Assembly: GCF_002355515.1 (NCBI RefSeq)
Contig: NZ_AP014809.1
Location: forward strand, 2,566,501 to 2,630,500
Length of the DNA stretch: 64,000 bases
Source: Methylorubrum populi
GTDB lineage: Bacteria; Pseudomonadota; Alphaproteobacteria; Rhizobiales; Beijerinckiaceae
Reading direction: 5' to 3'
Position 1 is the stretch's first letter. Each line of letters opens with the position of its first letter. Position numbers and translations under genes: made by a program. This document shows positions 52,727 to 61,730 of the stretch, in pieces. The notes below the pieces were generated by a model that was given only the letters and a program-made list of their open reading frames with translations, made no database searches and had not been told where the DNA came from.

Positions 52727-54010
52727 ATGAATCTCGCCGAGACCGGCACCCGCACCGCGACCACGCCGACCCAGGCGCTGCCGCTCGCGGCCGCCCCCGG
52801 CATCGAGGCGTGGCACGTGGCCTCGCCGGTGGTGCCGATGATCGCGCTCTCCTTCACCTTCGAGGGTGGCGCGGCGCAGGACGCGGAGGGCAAGGCGGGC
52901 ACCGCGCAGATGATGGCGCGGCTGCTCGACGAGGGCGCGGGTGACCTCGATTCCGACGCCTTCCAGGAGGCGCTCGCGGCCCGCGCGATCGAGCTGAGCT
53001 TCCATACCGGCCCCGATTCCATCGGCGGCTCGCTCAAGACGCTGACGAAGCACGCCGACGAGGCGATCCGCCTTCTCGCCCTCGCCCTCGCCGAGCCGCG
53101 CTTCGACCCGGCCGCCATCGAGCGGGTGAGGGCGCAGATGATCGCCGGCCTGCGCTACCAGCAGAACGATCCCGGCGTGCTGGCCTCCCGCCGCTACTTC
53201 CGCGAGGCGTTCCCAGGCCATGCCTATGGCCGGCCGTCCGCCGGCACCGTCGAGACCCTGTCGGCGATCACCCGCGACGACCTCGTGGCCCTGCATCGCG
53301 CCGTGATCGGCCGCGGCGGCCTGAAGGTCGCCGCCGTCGGCGCCTTCGACGAGGCGGAGATCACCGGCATGATCGCCCGCGCCTTCGGCGGCCTGCCCGA
53401 GGCCGGCCCGCTCAAGCCGGTGCCGCCGACGGCCATCAACGAGCTCGGCCGGCGCATCGTCGTCGATCTCGACGTGCCGCAATCGGTGATCCGCTTCGGC
53501 CTGCCCGGCGTGGCGTGGCGCGATCCCGACTTCATCCCGGCCTACGTGCTGAACCACATCCTGGGCGGCGGCGCCTTCACCTCGCGGCTGTTCCAGGAGG
53601 TGCGCGAGAAGCGCGGGCTGGCCTATTCGGTCGGCACCTCGCTCACCTCGCACCGGGGCGTGGCCATGACCTGGGGCTACACCGCCACCAAGAACGAGCG
53701 CGTCGCGGAAGCCCTCGACGTGATCGGCGACGAGATCCATCGCCTCATCACCGACGGCCCCTCCGACGAGGAGCTGCAGAAGGCCAAGGATTACCTCACC
53801 GGCTCCTACGCTCTCGGCTTCGACACCTCGACCAAGATCGCCAACCAGCTGGTGCAGATCGCCTTCGAGGGGCTCGGCATGGACTACATCGCCCGCCGCA
53901 ACGACCTCGTGGCGAGCGTGACCCAGGAAGACATCCGCCGGGCCGGCGCGCGCACGCTGGGCGACGGCCGGATGCTGGTGGTCGCCGCCGGGCGGCCGAC
54001 GGGACTGTAA
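52727..54010 (+). CDS. M16 family protein, non-catalytic partner subunit
   Basis: A 427-residue M16-fold protein. The position of the zinc motif is occupied by GTAQMMARLLDEG, so no HxxEH exists. The C-terminal signature GGGAFTSRLFQEVREKRGLAYSVGTSL (read as GGGAFTSRL and REKRGLAYSV) is intact, which in active pairs contributes the substrate-positioning residues. It lies 72 bases after the catalytic subunit and ends with a strong terminator, so the two form a transcription unit. Confidence 0.92.
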   Translation: MNLAETGTRTATTPTQALPLAAAPGIEAWHVASPVVPMIALSFTFEGGAAQDAEGKAGTAQMMARLLDEGAGDLDSDAFQEALAARAIELSFHTGPDSIGGSLKTLTKHADEAIRLLALALAEPRFDPAAIERVRAQMIAGLRYQQNDPGVLASRRYFREAFPGHAYGRPSAGTVETLSAITRDDLVALHRAVIGRGGLKVAAVGAFDEAEITGMIARAFGGLPEAGPLKPVPPTAINELGRRIVVDLDVPQSVIRFGLPGVAWRDPDFIPAYVLNHILGGGAFTSRLFQEVREKRGLAYSVGTSLTSHRGVAMTWGYTATKNERVAEALDVIGDEIHRLITDGPSDEELQKAKDYLTGSYALGFDTSTKIANQLVQIAFEGLGMDYIARRNDLVASVTQEDIRRAGARTLGDGRMLVVAAGRPTGL

Positions 54011-54037
54011 GCGTTCCTGCCCAATCCGGGTTTGACG

Positions 54038-54072
54038 AGGCCGGCATGCGGAAACGCGTTGCCGGCCTTTTT
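54038..54072 (+). terminator. Intrinsic terminator of the M16 pair
   Basis: Perfect 9-base arms AGGCCGGCA (54038-54046) and TGCCGGCCT (54060-54068) flank a 13-base loop and run into TTTTTC. It starts 28 bases past the stop. This is the clearest intrinsic terminator in the window. Confidence 0.9.
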
Positions 54073-54193
54073 CATTTCTGCCCAAGACTTTGGGAGCGCG
54101 GCACGGTGGCTGGCTGAAGCCGGTGCCTTGGGCTCGCGCCCGAACTCCCTATCTGGGGGAGGCCGAACCCGCTTCCCGCGCGAGGGCCCCGCG

Positions 54194-55126
54194 ATGCAGC
54201 TCACCGGACTCCACCACGTCACCGCCATCACGGGACAGGCGGCCGACAACCTCGCCTTCTACACCCGCGTGCTGGGGCTTCGGCTCGTCAAGAAGACCGT
54301 CAATCAGGACGACGTCTCGGCCTACCACCTCTTCTACGCCGACGGCCGCGCCTCGCCGGGCACCGACATCACCTTCTTCGACTGGCCGGCGCCGCCCGAG
54401 CGGCGCGGCACCGACAGCATCTCGCGCACGCTGCTGCGCGTCGGCGGCGCGGCGAGCTTCGACTGGTGGCGCGAGCATTTCGGCCGCCAGGGCGTGAGCC
54501 ACCATCCGGCGATCGAGCGGGACGGGCGTCTCACCCTCGATTTCGAGGACGGCGAGGGACAGCGCCTCAGCCTCGTCGATGACGGCGGCGCGGGCGAGGC
54601 GCATCCCTGGAACGGCAGCCCCGTGCCGCCCGAGCACCAGATCCGGGGGCTCGGACCGATCCGCCTCACGGTCTCGCAGCCCGAGCGCACCGAGGCGGTG
54701 CTGACGCAGATCCTCGGCTTCCGGCGCGCGCGGACCTTCGAGCTGCCCGAGGGCGAGGTGAGCGTGTTCGAGACCGGCGCTGGCGGACCGGCGGCGGAGG
54801 TTCAGCTTCTCAAGGGCACGGGGACCCAGGCGCGTCAGGGCGCGGGCGCCGTGCATCACGTCGCCTTCCGTATCCCGGACGCCGACTACGACGCCTGGGC
54901 CGACCGGCTGAAGCAGCAGCGTGTGCCGTCGAGCGGTCCGGTCGATCGCTACTACTTCCGTAGCCTGTACTTTCGCGAGCCCAACGGCATCCTGTTCGAG
55001 ATCGCCACCGACGGGCCGGGCTTCGCCACCGACGAACCGATGGAAACGCTGGGCGAGCGTCTCGCCCTGCCGCCGTTCCTCGAACCGCGCCGGGCCGAGA
55101 TCGAGGCGGGGCTGAAGCCGCTCTAG
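54194..55126 (+). CDS. VOC family ring-cleaving dioxygenase-like protein
   Basis: A 310-residue protein with two vicinal-oxygen-chelate modules. The metal ligands are visible as [10 protein letters not shown] (His near residue 8), [11 protein letters not shown] (His in the second module) and [13 protein letters not shown] (Glu). This set matches the PcpA/LinE-type hydroquinone dioxygenases and related glyoxalase proteins; actual substrate is unknown. The ATG at 54194 opens [10 protein letters not shown], the normal family start. The gene stands alone. Confidence 0.87.
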   Translation: MQLTGLHHVTAITGQAADNLAFYTRVLGLRLVKKTVNQDDVSAYHLFYADGRASPGTDITFFDWPAPPERRGTDSISRTLLRVGGAASFDWWREHFGRQGVSHHPAIERDGRLTLDFEDGEGQRLSLVDDGGAGEAHPWNGSPVPPEHQIRGLGPIRLTVSQPERTEAVLTQILGFRRARTFELPEGEVSVFETGAGGPAAEVQLLKGTGTQARQGAGAVHHVAFRIPDADYDAWADRLKQQRVPSSGPVDRYYFRSLYFREPNGILFEIATDGPGFATDEPMETLGERLALPPFLEPRRAEIEAGLKPL

Positions 55127-55295
55127 GTTCGTTCGGCGATGCACCCTCGCCAGGGCAGGCATGCGTCGGCTTCAAGAACAGTTCTAGACAAACCCACATT
55201 CCGAGCGCTGTGGCGGCGCTGCGTCTTGACGCGGATGCTGCAACTGCGAGAAGAGCCCGCTTTCGACGCTTCGAGAATCGGGAAACCTGCGGCCG

Positions 55296-56069
55296 ATGAG
55301 CAAGTACAACGAGGAGCGCATCCTCTCCGTCCATCACTGGACCGACACGCTCTTCTCCTTCCGCACGACGCGCGATCCCTCGTTCCGCTTCCGCAACGGC
55401 GAGTTCACGATGATCGGCATCGAGGTCGAGGGTCGGCCGCTGCTGCGCGCCTACTCGGTCGTCTCGGCCAATTACGAGGAGGAGCTGGAGTTCTTCTCGA
55501 TCAAGGTGCCGAACGGCCCGCTCACCTCGAAGCTGCAGCACCTCAAGGTCGGCGACCCGATCATGGTCGGCAAGAAGCCGACCGGTACGCTGGTGCTCGA
55601 CAACCTGCTGCCCGGCCGTCACCTCTACCTGCTCGGCACCGGCACCGGGCTCGCCCCGTTCCTGTCGATCATCAAGGATCCGGAGACCTACGACCGCTTC
55701 GAGAAGGTCGTGCTGGTCCATGGCTGCCGCCAGGTGCAGGAACTGGCCTACGGCGAGACCATCACCGAGACGCTGCCAAAGCACGAGTTCCTCGGCGAGA
55801 TGATCGCCAGCCAGCTGATCTACTACCCGACCGTCACCCGCGAGCCGTTCCGCAACCGCGGCCGGATCACCGACCTGATGACCTCGGGCAAGCTGTTTGC
55901 GGATATCGGCCTGCCGCCGATGTCGATCGAGAACGACCGCTTCATGCTGTGCGGCTCGCCGGAGATGATCAAGGACACCCGCGAGATGCTGACCGGCCTC
56001 GGCTACGAGGAGGGCAACCACGGCGAGGCCGCCCACTACGTGATCGAGAAGGCCTTCGTCGAGAAGTAG
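55296..56069 (+). CDS. fpr: Ferredoxin/flavodoxin-NADP+ reductase
   Basis: A 257-residue FAD enzyme of the bacterial FPR type that exchanges electrons between NADPH and ferredoxin or flavodoxin. FAD binding is shown by LRAYSVVSANYEE (RxYS), the FAD phosphate site GPLTSKLQHL, and the NADP site by LLGTGTGLAPFLSII and MLCGSPEMIKDTREML. The C-terminus AFVEK is the short tail of the alphaproteobacterial form. It probably supports oxidative stress response and Fe-S metabolism. Confidence 0.95.
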   Translation: MSKYNEERILSVHHWTDTLFSFRTTRDPSFRFRNGEFTMIGIEVEGRPLLRAYSVVSANYEEELEFFSIKVPNGPLTSKLQHLKVGDPIMVGKKPTGTLVLDNLLPGRHLYLLGTGTGLAPFLSIIKDPETYDRFEKVVLVHGCRQVQELAYGETITETLPKHEFLGEMIASQLIYYPTVTREPFRNRGRITDLMTSGKLFADIGLPPMSIENDRFMLCGSPEMIKDTREMLTGLGYEEGNHGEAAHYVIEKAFVEK

Positions 56070-56111
56070 CCCTTCCAACGGCGAGCGGCCGGCCCGGCCG
56101 CTCCCTCCTCA

Positions 56112-56166
56112 TCGCCTCATCCCGAGCTGAGGTGCGGCGAAGCCGCCGCGAAGGATGCTCCAGGGA
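56112..56166. repeat. Dispersed intergenic repeat (GAGGTGCG...GAAGGATGCTCCAG type)
   Basis: The stretch CATCCCGAGCTGAGGTGCGG then CGAAGCCGCCGCGAAGGATGCTCCAG is the common alphaproteobacterial intergenic repeat of this family. Only one copy is seen in the window, between fpr and bioD. It is identified from family knowledge. Confidence 0.5.
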
Positions 56167-56270
56167 TCGCCCGCGAGCGGGATGATCCTGCAAGGCCCGT
56201 TTCGGCGGGCACCGCCGGATGAGGAGCCGGTGGGACGAGGCCGTTCCCGTATCCGAGTGATCCGTCCGCC

Positions 56271-56948
56271 ATGCCCCCGCCCGCCCTGTTCGTCGTCGGC
56301 GCCGGCACCGAGATCGGCAAGACCTACACCACCGCCGCCCTCGTCCACCGTCTGCGCCGGCAGGGCCGGCGGGTGCGGGCCCTGAAGCCGCTGGCCAGCG
56401 GCGTGCCCCCGCTCGACCATCCCGATTTCACCGAGAGCGATACCGGTCGGCTTCTCGCCGCGCAGGGGCTGGCTGTGACGCCGGAGACGGTGGCGGCCTG
56501 CTCGCCCTGGCGCTTCGCCGCGCCGCTGGCCCCCGATCTCGCCGCCGCCCGCGAGGGGCGCAGCCTCGCTCTGGCCGAGCTGGTGGATTGGTGCCGGGCG
56601 CGTCTGGCCGAAGCCGAGGCGGGCGAGACCGTGGTGATCGAGGGCGTCGGCGGCCTGATGAGCCCGATCTCCGAGGCCGCGACCGGCCTCGACTGGCTGA
56701 AATCCCAAAAGATCCCGGCGCTGCTCGTCTCCGGCAGCTATCTCGGCGCCATCAGCCACGCGCTGACCGCGCTCGAGACGCTGCGGGCCCACGGCATCCC
56801 GCTCGTCGGGATCGTGGTCAGCGAGAGCGAAGGCGCGCCGACATCCATCGAGACGGTGGCCGGGCAGATCGCGCGGCATGCCGGTGTGCCCGTCGTCTGC
56901 CTGCGTCGCGGCGGCGCCTTTCCGGATGGTCTCGCCGAGCTCGGCTGA
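56271..56948 (+). CDS. bioD: Dethiobiotin synthetase
   Basis: A 225-residue P-loop enzyme that forms the ureido ring of dethiobiotin from diaminopelargonic acid, CO2 and ATP. It shows GAGTEIGKT (residues 10-18), the lysine in RALKPLASGV, the acidic stretch ESDTGRLL, and EGVGGLMSPI. Length fits. The other biotin genes are absent from the window. The start ATG 56271 gives MPPPALFVVGAGTEIGKT. Confidence 0.94.
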   Translation: MPPPALFVVGAGTEIGKTYTTAALVHRLRRQGRRVRALKPLASGVPPLDHPDFTESDTGRLLAAQGLAVTPETVAACSPWRFAAPLAPDLAAAREGRSLALAELVDWCRARLAEAEAGETVVIEGVGGLMSPISEAATGLDWLKSQKIPALLVSGSYLGAISHALTALETLRAHGIPLVGIVVSESEGAPTSIETVAGQIARHAGVPVVCLRRGGAFPDGLAELG

Positions 56949-57014
56949 GGCGACGCCGGACTTGCTCAGCGCGCCGGCGGCCGTCACCGTCGTCTCGTCC
57001 GAGTTCGAGCCCCG

Positions 57015-57881
57015 ATGGAGCGCATGAACCGCCGTGCCGTCACCCCGCTCCTGATCGCCGGTCTCTTGATCGGCGCCACGCCCATCCCCTCGCGGGCGGA
57101 GCCGGCGCGCCTCCGGGTCTTGTCCTCGGTCAGGGCGGTGGTGATCACGCCGCTCTCGAGCCTGCCGAAGGCGCCGGAGGCCGGCGAGCGCGAATTCTGC
57201 TCCCACTTCCTCGCGACTCCGCGGTCCGCGGCGGCCCGGCAGGTCGCCGCCGCCGGCTGGGGGGTGACCGGCGAGGCGCGACTCGGGCGGTTTCAGGCGG
57301 TCAGCTTCGCCGGCCGCTTCACCCAGGGCACCAGCGGCTCCTGCGAGATCGCTGCCGGCAATGTCGGGATCTTCGAGGGCGAGGCATTGCGGGCGGTCGT
57401 CTATGCCCGGAAGGATGCGGGCCGCTCAATCGGGCGGGTGGCGACCTTCGCCGCCGATGCCCTGCGCTTGTGGGACGGCGACTTCCTTCCGCAGCCCCTG
57501 GCCGATCTGAGGTCGGACGGTCCCGAGGGCTTGAGCATCCTCCCGCTGGCGCCGCTCGAGGCGTTCTGCGATGGCCGGAGCCTCGTTCCGAACGTCTACG
57601 GCCAGCCCGTCCTCCGCGCCCGGGAGGCGTTGCGGCAGCTCGGCTGGAAGCCCGTGAACGGGCCGCCGCCGGATGATCCGGCCTCGCGCGAGGCGGCGCT
57701 GATCGAGCGCGGCGCCATTGAGGTCGAAGCCTGCTCGGGCACGGGCTTCGGCTTCTGCAGCTACGGCTACGAGCGGCCGGAAGCGACCCTTTCGCTCGTC
57801 ACCGTCGGCGACGCCGACGATCCGGCCGTATCGAGCTACGATCTGCGCTGCCGCCTGGGCGGCAGCGGACCGCCGCGATGA
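57015..57881 (+). CDS. Exported hypothetical protein with a PASTA-like segment
   Basis: A 288-residue protein with a signal peptide (ATPLLIAGLLIGATPIPSRA-like, ending near residue 28) and no other membrane segment. Near residues 192-212 the sequence SLVPNVYGQPVLRAREALRQLGWKP matches the VPNVxGxxxxxAxxxLxxxG consensus of PASTA domains, which bind peptidoglycan or beta-lactams in kinases and PBPs. The rest (mature N-terminal 165 residues and a cysteine-containing C-terminus CSGTGFGFCSYGYERPE) is not recognised. Both ATG 57015 and ATG 57024 could be starts. Confidence 0.65.
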   Translation: MERMNRRAVTPLLIAGLLIGATPIPSRAEPARLRVLSSVRAVVITPLSSLPKAPEAGEREFCSHFLATPRSAAARQVAAAGWGVTGEARLGRFQAVSFAGRFTQGTSGSCEIAAGNVGIFEGEALRAVVYARKDAGRSIGRVATFAADALRLWDGDFLPQPLADLRSDGPEGLSILPLAPLEAFCDGRSLVPNVYGQPVLRAREALRQLGWKPVNGPPPDDPASREAALIERGAIEVEACSGTGFGFCSYGYERPEATLSLVTVGDADDPAVSSYDLRCRLGGSGPPR

Positions 57882-57949
57882 GGCGTTGACGAGATCCGCT
57901 CCCGATCGCGTTGCAATCGGAACCGGCCTCTAAGTCTTTGCCTTGACGC

Positions 57950-57990
57950 GCGCTCTTGCGCCGAACCGGCCTATTTCGGCGCAAGAGCGC
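57950..57990. terminator. Large hairpin between convergent genes
   Basis: A perfect 16-base inverted repeat (GCGCTCTTGCGCCGAA at 57950-57965 and TTCGGCGCAAGAGCGC at 57975-57990) lies between the exported PASTA-like gene and the convergent small exported gene, ending 2 bases before the latter's stop. Its position suits a bidirectional transcription end, although neither side has a T tract. Confidence 0.55.
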
Positions 57991-57991
57991 T

Positions 57992-58345
57992 TCAGCGGCC
58001 GCCGCGCTCCTTCGGCGCCTTCGGCTCGCGGGATTCCTGGATCTCCTCGGCCTTCTCCTCGTCAGTGTCGCTGCTACGCTTGATCGTGTCGTCGGGCTTG
58101 GCGGCCAGCCCCTTCACGATTGAAACGAGGCGCTTGCACTCGTTCGGGAAGCCGTAGGACTCGAGCACGATCGCCGCGTCGCGCAGGTTGCGCAGGTCGC
58201 GCACGATCTGCGCGTTCTTGGGCTCCTGAAGCTCCTTCTTCGCGGCGATGGCCGGTTCCAGTCCGGCATCCTCGACGTCGCATTCGGCTCGGGCTGCCGG
58301 CATCGCGGCGAGCATCAGGAAGGCGCAGGCGATCAGGCGACGCAT
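57992..58345 (-). CDS. Small exported protein, 117 aa
   Basis: The product has a signal peptide (IACAFLMLAAMPAARA) followed by a helical mature part with ECDVEDAGLEPAIAAKKEL, LRNLRDAAIVLESYGFPNECKRLVSIVKGL and a charged disordered tail (DTDEEKAEEIQESREPK). Two cysteines of the mature part may form a disulfide. Similar small exported proteins occur beside envelope stress or PRC-barrel genes in Rhizobiales; function unknown. It lies 35 bases downstream of the receiver-domain gene on the same strand. Confidence 0.65.
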   Translation of the reverse strand: MRRLIACAFLMLAAMPAARAECDVEDAGLEPAIAAKKELQEPKNAQIVRDLRNLRDAAIVLESYGFPNECKRLVSIVKGLAAKPDDTIKRSSDTDEEKAEEIQESREPKAPKERGGR

Positions 58346-58380
58346 CGTCACGTCTCTTAGGGTTGGGGGCTGGCGGAAGG

Positions 58381-58800
58381 TCAGCCGCGGTGGCGCAGAA
58401 GGTCGTTGGTGACGGCCACGAGCTGCGCGGCGCGGTAGGGCTTGGGCATGAACACCGATTCGTTCACCGCCTCGGCGGGCGAGAGGCCGTCGCGGCCGCC
58501 GGAGGTGTAGACCACCGGCAGGCGCGGCAGGCTGCGCCGGGCGCTGCGGGCGAGCGCGATGCCGTTCGTGTTGCGGGCCAGATCGATATCGGTGAAGAGC
58601 AGGTCGACCTGCTCGCTCGACAGGATCGCCTCCGCCTCCTCCGCATCGGCCGCGGTCAGCACCCGGTAGCCCTCGTCGAGCAGGGCCTCGACGGCCAGCT
58701 CGCAGACGAAGGACTCGTCCTCGACCACGAGGATCGTGTCGGCGTGGGGCGCCAGGGAGAACGGGGGCAGGGCGGCGGGGGCGCAAGCGAAGGGGATCAT
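58381..58800 (-). CDS. Single-domain response regulator (CheY-like)
   Basis: A 139-residue protein with one receiver domain from residue 21 on. The acidic pocket is VVEDES, the phosphoacceptor aspartate D71 is in LLFTDIDLA, the conserved Thr/Ser is VYTSGG, and lysine K120 is in FMPKPY. No output domain follows. It begins at ATG 58800; the preceding longer reading is spurious. A partner histidine kinase is not adjacent. Confidence 0.88.
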   Translation of the reverse strand: MIPFACAPAALPPFSLAPHADTILVVEDESFVCELAVEALLDEGYRVLTAADAEEAEAILSSEQVDLLFTDIDLARNTNGIALARSARRSLPRLPVVYTSGGRDGLSPAEAVNESVFMPKPYRAAQLVAVTNDLLRHRG

Positions 58801-59066
58801 GGCAGAACTCCAACTCACCCGTGCTCGAACAACAGTCGAGCTTGCGGATCGCCGGACCAACGGGGCCGTGAAGGGCCGCGTTCACCGTGATTGCTTCGAT
58901 TTGCGCGCATTTGGTAACCGATCGGTTAACCTTGACGGCGGGAAGCCGCGACTGCATTCACCCGGATCGGATGCCGGGACGCCCCTAACTCCTTGTCGGA
59001 CGAGGGCGTCTTTCGCCTACGCTCCGGCCCCTCTCGCGAAGAGCGCTTAACGATCGTGTCCGCCCC

Positions 59067-59741
59067 GTGACCCGGCCCTGGCAGATCGGCTTCGGCGTGG
59101 TGCTCACCGCGCTCGCCGGCTTCGTCGATGCGCTCGGCTTCATCCGGCTCGGCGGCCTCTACACCTCCCTCATGAGCGGGAACACGACCCAGCTCGCCGT
59201 TGCGCTCGGCCACGGCGAGCCGCTCGCCGCCGTGCTGCCGGCGCTGCTGATCGCGGCCTTCCTCGTCGGCGCAGTCTCGGGCGGGGCGATCGCCGCCCTG
59301 TGCCCGCCCCGCTGGATTGTCCCGGCGGTGCTCGGCCTGGAGGCGGCGGCGCTCAGCGCGGCGGTTGCCCTGGCGGCCGAGCACGCCCATGTCGGCGTGG
59401 CCTCGCTGTTCCTGGCGCTTGCCATGGGCGGGCAGAATGCGGTTCTCGCCCATGTCCAGGGTTTCCGCGCCGGCACCACGTTCGTCACGGGCGCGCTGTT
59501 CGCGTTCGGGCAGAAGGCGGCGCTGGCGCTCGCCGGACGGGGGCCCCGGCTCGGCTGGGTCGGCGATGCTTCGGTCTGGCTCTCGCTCCTCGTCGGCGCG
59601 GTTGCGGGCACGTTCGCCCATGCGCATTTCGGGATCGCGGCCCTGGCGATTCCCGCCTGCGTCACGGCCGGGCTCTGCCTCGCCGCGTGCCTGTCCACCG
59701 TCATCACCCGGCAGCCGCCGGTGACGCTGACCAAGATCTGA
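59067..59741 (+). CDS. DUF1275 (YoaK) family membrane protein
   Basis: A 224-residue protein with six or seven hydrophobic helices. The opening VLTALAGFVDALGFIRLGGLYTSLMSGNTTQL is the hallmark of DUF1275/YoaK, where the FVDALGF and MSGNTTQL motifs are conserved. Function unknown. The start is GTG 59067. It is followed after 17 bases by the WD40 gene. Confidence 0.86.
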   Translation: MTRPWQIGFGVVLTALAGFVDALGFIRLGGLYTSLMSGNTTQLAVALGHGEPLAAVLPALLIAAFLVGAVSGGAIAALCPPRWIVPAVLGLEAAALSAAVALAAEHAHVGVASLFLALAMGGQNAVLAHVQGFRAGTTFVTGALFAFGQKAALALAGRGPRLGWVGDASVWLSLLVGAVAGTFAHAHFGIAALAIPACVTAGLCLAACLSTVITRQPPVTLTKI

Positions 59742-59758
59742 AGGAAGGCCCCTCCGGC

Positions 59759-60766
59759 ATGAGCGTCTCCGCTCCCTCCCTGACCGACCACGTAACGGAC
59801 ATCGCCGCCGGCGCGCACGTCACCGCCGCCCACTGGCTGAAGGAGACCTTGGCTCTCGCCCTCGCCGATGGCGGGGTGCTGCTGGCCCGCGACGGAGCGG
59901 TCCAGACCGCTCCCGCTCATCCCGACAGCGGCATCCTCGTCGCGGCCGGCGATGGCGCCCGGCTGGTGAGCGGGGGCGACGACGGCCGCGTCGTCGCGAC
60001 GGTGGCGGACGGACGGTCGAGCGAGCTGGCCCAGGCCAAGGGGGGCGGCTGGATCGACGCCCTGGCGCTCCACACCGACGGCTCGGTCGCCTTCGCCTCG
60101 GGGCGCAACGTCGTCGCCCGCGACGCCAAGGGACGGGAGAAGACCTTTGCCGCGCCCTCCACCGCCCGCGGCCTCGCCTTCGCGCCGAAGGGCTACCGGC
60201 TGGCGGTGGCCCACTACAACGGGGTCAGCCTCTGGTACCCGAACCTCGAGACGCCGCCCGAATTCATCGAGTGGAAGGGCTCGCATCTCGACGTGACGTG
60301 GTCGTCCGACGGCCGCTTCGTCGTCTCGACCATGCAGGAGAACGCGCTGCACGGCTGGCGCCTCCAGCCCGACCGCGGCCACATGCGGATGTCGGGCTAC
60401 CCCGCCAAGGTGCGCTCGCTCTCGTGGTCGTCGGACGGCAAGTGGCTCGCCACCAGCGGCGCCGAGGCCGCCATCGTCTGGCCGTTCGATTCGAAGGAGG
60501 GCCCCACCGGCAAGGCACCGCGGGAATGCGGCGTGCGGCCGGCGCGGGTCTCGCGGGTGGCGTTCCACCCCAAGGCGCCGGTCCTGGCGATCGGCTACGA
60601 GGATGGCTGCGTGCTGCTGGTGCGCTTCACTGACGCCTCCGAGCTGCTGGTGCGCCCGGCGGTCAAGGGCAGCGCGATCTCGGCGCTCGCCTGGGACGCC
60701 AGCGGCGGACGCCTCGCCTTCGGCTGCGCCGATGGGCAGGCCGGGCTGCTCACCCTGCCGGCCTGA
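59759..60766 (+). CDS. WD40 repeat protein
   Basis: A 335-residue soluble protein forming a probable seven-bladed propeller. Repeats are visible as ALALHTDGSVAFASGRNVVARD, GLAFAPKGYRLAVAHYNGVSLWYP, VTWSSDGRFVVSTMQENALHGW, LSWSSDGKWLATSGAEAAIVW and VAFHPKAPVLAIGYEDGCVLLV. In other alphaproteobacteria a WD40 protein of this type lies next to a CobW-type metal chaperone; none is present here. It is 10 bases before the next small gene, so probably co-transcribed. Confidence 0.82.
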   Translation: MSVSAPSLTDHVTDIAAGAHVTAAHWLKETLALALADGGVLLARDGAVQTAPAHPDSGILVAAGDGARLVSGGDDGRVVATVADGRSSELAQAKGGGWIDALALHTDGSVAFASGRNVVARDAKGREKTFAAPSTARGLAFAPKGYRLAVAHYNGVSLWYPNLETPPEFIEWKGSHLDVTWSSDGRFVVSTMQENALHGWRLQPDRGHMRMSGYPAKVRSLSWSSDGKWLATSGAEAAIVWPFDSKEGPTGKAPRECGVRPARVSRVAFHPKAPVLAIGYEDGCVLLVRFTDASELLVRPAVKGSAISALAWDASGGRLAFGCADGQAGLLTLPA

Positions 60767-60776
60767 CCGTCGCGCC

Positions 60777-61043
60777 ATGGCCCTGTTCGGACGCGCGAAA
60801 AAACCCGACGCCGCCGCCCGGCGGCGCGTCGAGGCGTGGATCCGGCAGGCGGGCGGCTATGGGCCGGACACGGCCATGACCGTGAGCGAGATCGTCTGCA
60901 CCGACCCGTCCTGCCCCGGCACCGAGACGGTGGCCCTGCTGTTTCCGCCCGGCGAGAAGACGCGGGCGGTGAAGATCGCAGGCGCGCTCGAAGCCTTGAG
61001 CGCGGCGGATGTGGCGGCGGCTTTCGGGCGGGATCGGCCCTGA
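60777..61043 (+). CDS. Conserved small hypothetical protein, 88 aa
   Basis: The ATG at 60777 gives a soluble protein with VEAWIRQAGGYGPDTAMTVSEIVCTDPSCPGTETVALLFPPGEKTRAVKIAGAL. The IxCxDPxCPGxET motif with two cysteines is recognisable in small alphaproteobacterial proteins of unknown function, often near the WD40/CobW locus. The cysteine pair could bind a metal (inference). Confidence 0.7.
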   Translation: MALFGRAKKPDAAARRRVEAWIRQAGGYGPDTAMTVSEIVCTDPSCPGTETVALLFPPGEKTRAVKIAGALEALSAADVAAAFGRDRP

Positions 61044-61117
61044 AGCCCTCGTAAAGCTCTCGCAGCGCGCGCGGACCGCCCTACAAACCGGGAGGCGCCA
61101 TCGAAGGAGAACGCCCG

Positions 61118-61648
61118 GTGTTCCGTGTCATCCGCACGCTCGGCCTCGCCTTCGGACTGCTCGCGGCGGTCATCGCCGCGCAGGCGCCGGAATTCGCGCA
61201 GCAATACACGCAGCGCCTCGGCGGGGCGCTGGACGAGCTGCGCCGCTCCATCGCCTCCCTCGACGCCGACGCGAAGGCCACCGGCCGCAGTCGCGACGAG
61301 GCGCTGACGCTCCTGCGCAGCAACCCCGACGCCTTCATCGCCCGGCGCGGGGAATCGGCCCGAATGGATGTCGAGCGGCTGAAGCGGCTGGAGGCGCAGA
61401 AGCTCGCCCTCGACACCGCCGCGAGTCCGCTCGGGCGCCTGACCGTGATCGCCCGCGACCCCGACAGGGACATCGTCCGCGCCGCCTATCGCGACTACCA
61501 GCCGGCGGTGCCGACCACCGCGGACGGCCTCGTCGCAGGGCTGCTCGGCTTCCTCGCTGCCTGGGGCGGCTGGCGCGTCACCAGCGATGTCGGCCGCCAT
61601 CTCGCCCGCCGGCGCCGGCGCGCACGGCCCGAGACGACGCCAGTCTGA
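61118..61648 (+). CDS. DUF2937 family membrane protein
   Basis: A 176-residue protein with an N-terminal hydrophobic segment (TLGLAFGLLAAVIAAQAPEFAQQYTQRLGGALDEL) and a C-terminal one (GLVAGLLGFLAAWGGWRVT), joined by a helical coiled-coil-like region. This is the DUF2937 pattern, including YRDYQPAVPTTADG before the second helix. Function unknown. GTG 61118 is preceded by GAAGGAGA. It ends just before a large hairpin. Confidence 0.82.
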   Translation: MFRVIRTLGLAFGLLAAVIAAQAPEFAQQYTQRLGGALDELRRSIASLDADAKATGRSRDEALTLLRSNPDAFIARRGESARMDVERLKRLEAQKLALDTAASPLGRLTVIARDPDRDIVRAAYRDYQPAVPTTADGLVAGLLGFLAAWGGWRVTSDVGRHLARRRRRARPETTPV

Positions 61649-61672
61649 TGCAAATTCGCGCTGCTGCGCGAG

Positions 61673-61717
61673 CCAAGAGCGTCGTCCCGGATATCGCATC
61701 CGGGACGACGCTCTTGG
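61673..61717. terminator. 20-bp perfect hairpin downstream of the DUF2937 gene
   Basis: Two perfect 20-base arms (61673-61692 and 61698-61717) with a 5-base loop lie 24 bases past the DUF2937 stop, followed by CCTTTGCTTCTC. Such a long stem could end transcription in either direction. It directly adjoins repeat copy B, so it may be part of a composite repeat. Confidence 0.6.
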
Positions 61718-61730
61718 CCTTTGCTTCTCA

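Noticed and set aside
51023..54085. Minus-strand frame of about 1020 codons opposite the M16 genes
   Set aside because: It mirrors two well-supported peptidase genes and has no recognisable motif.
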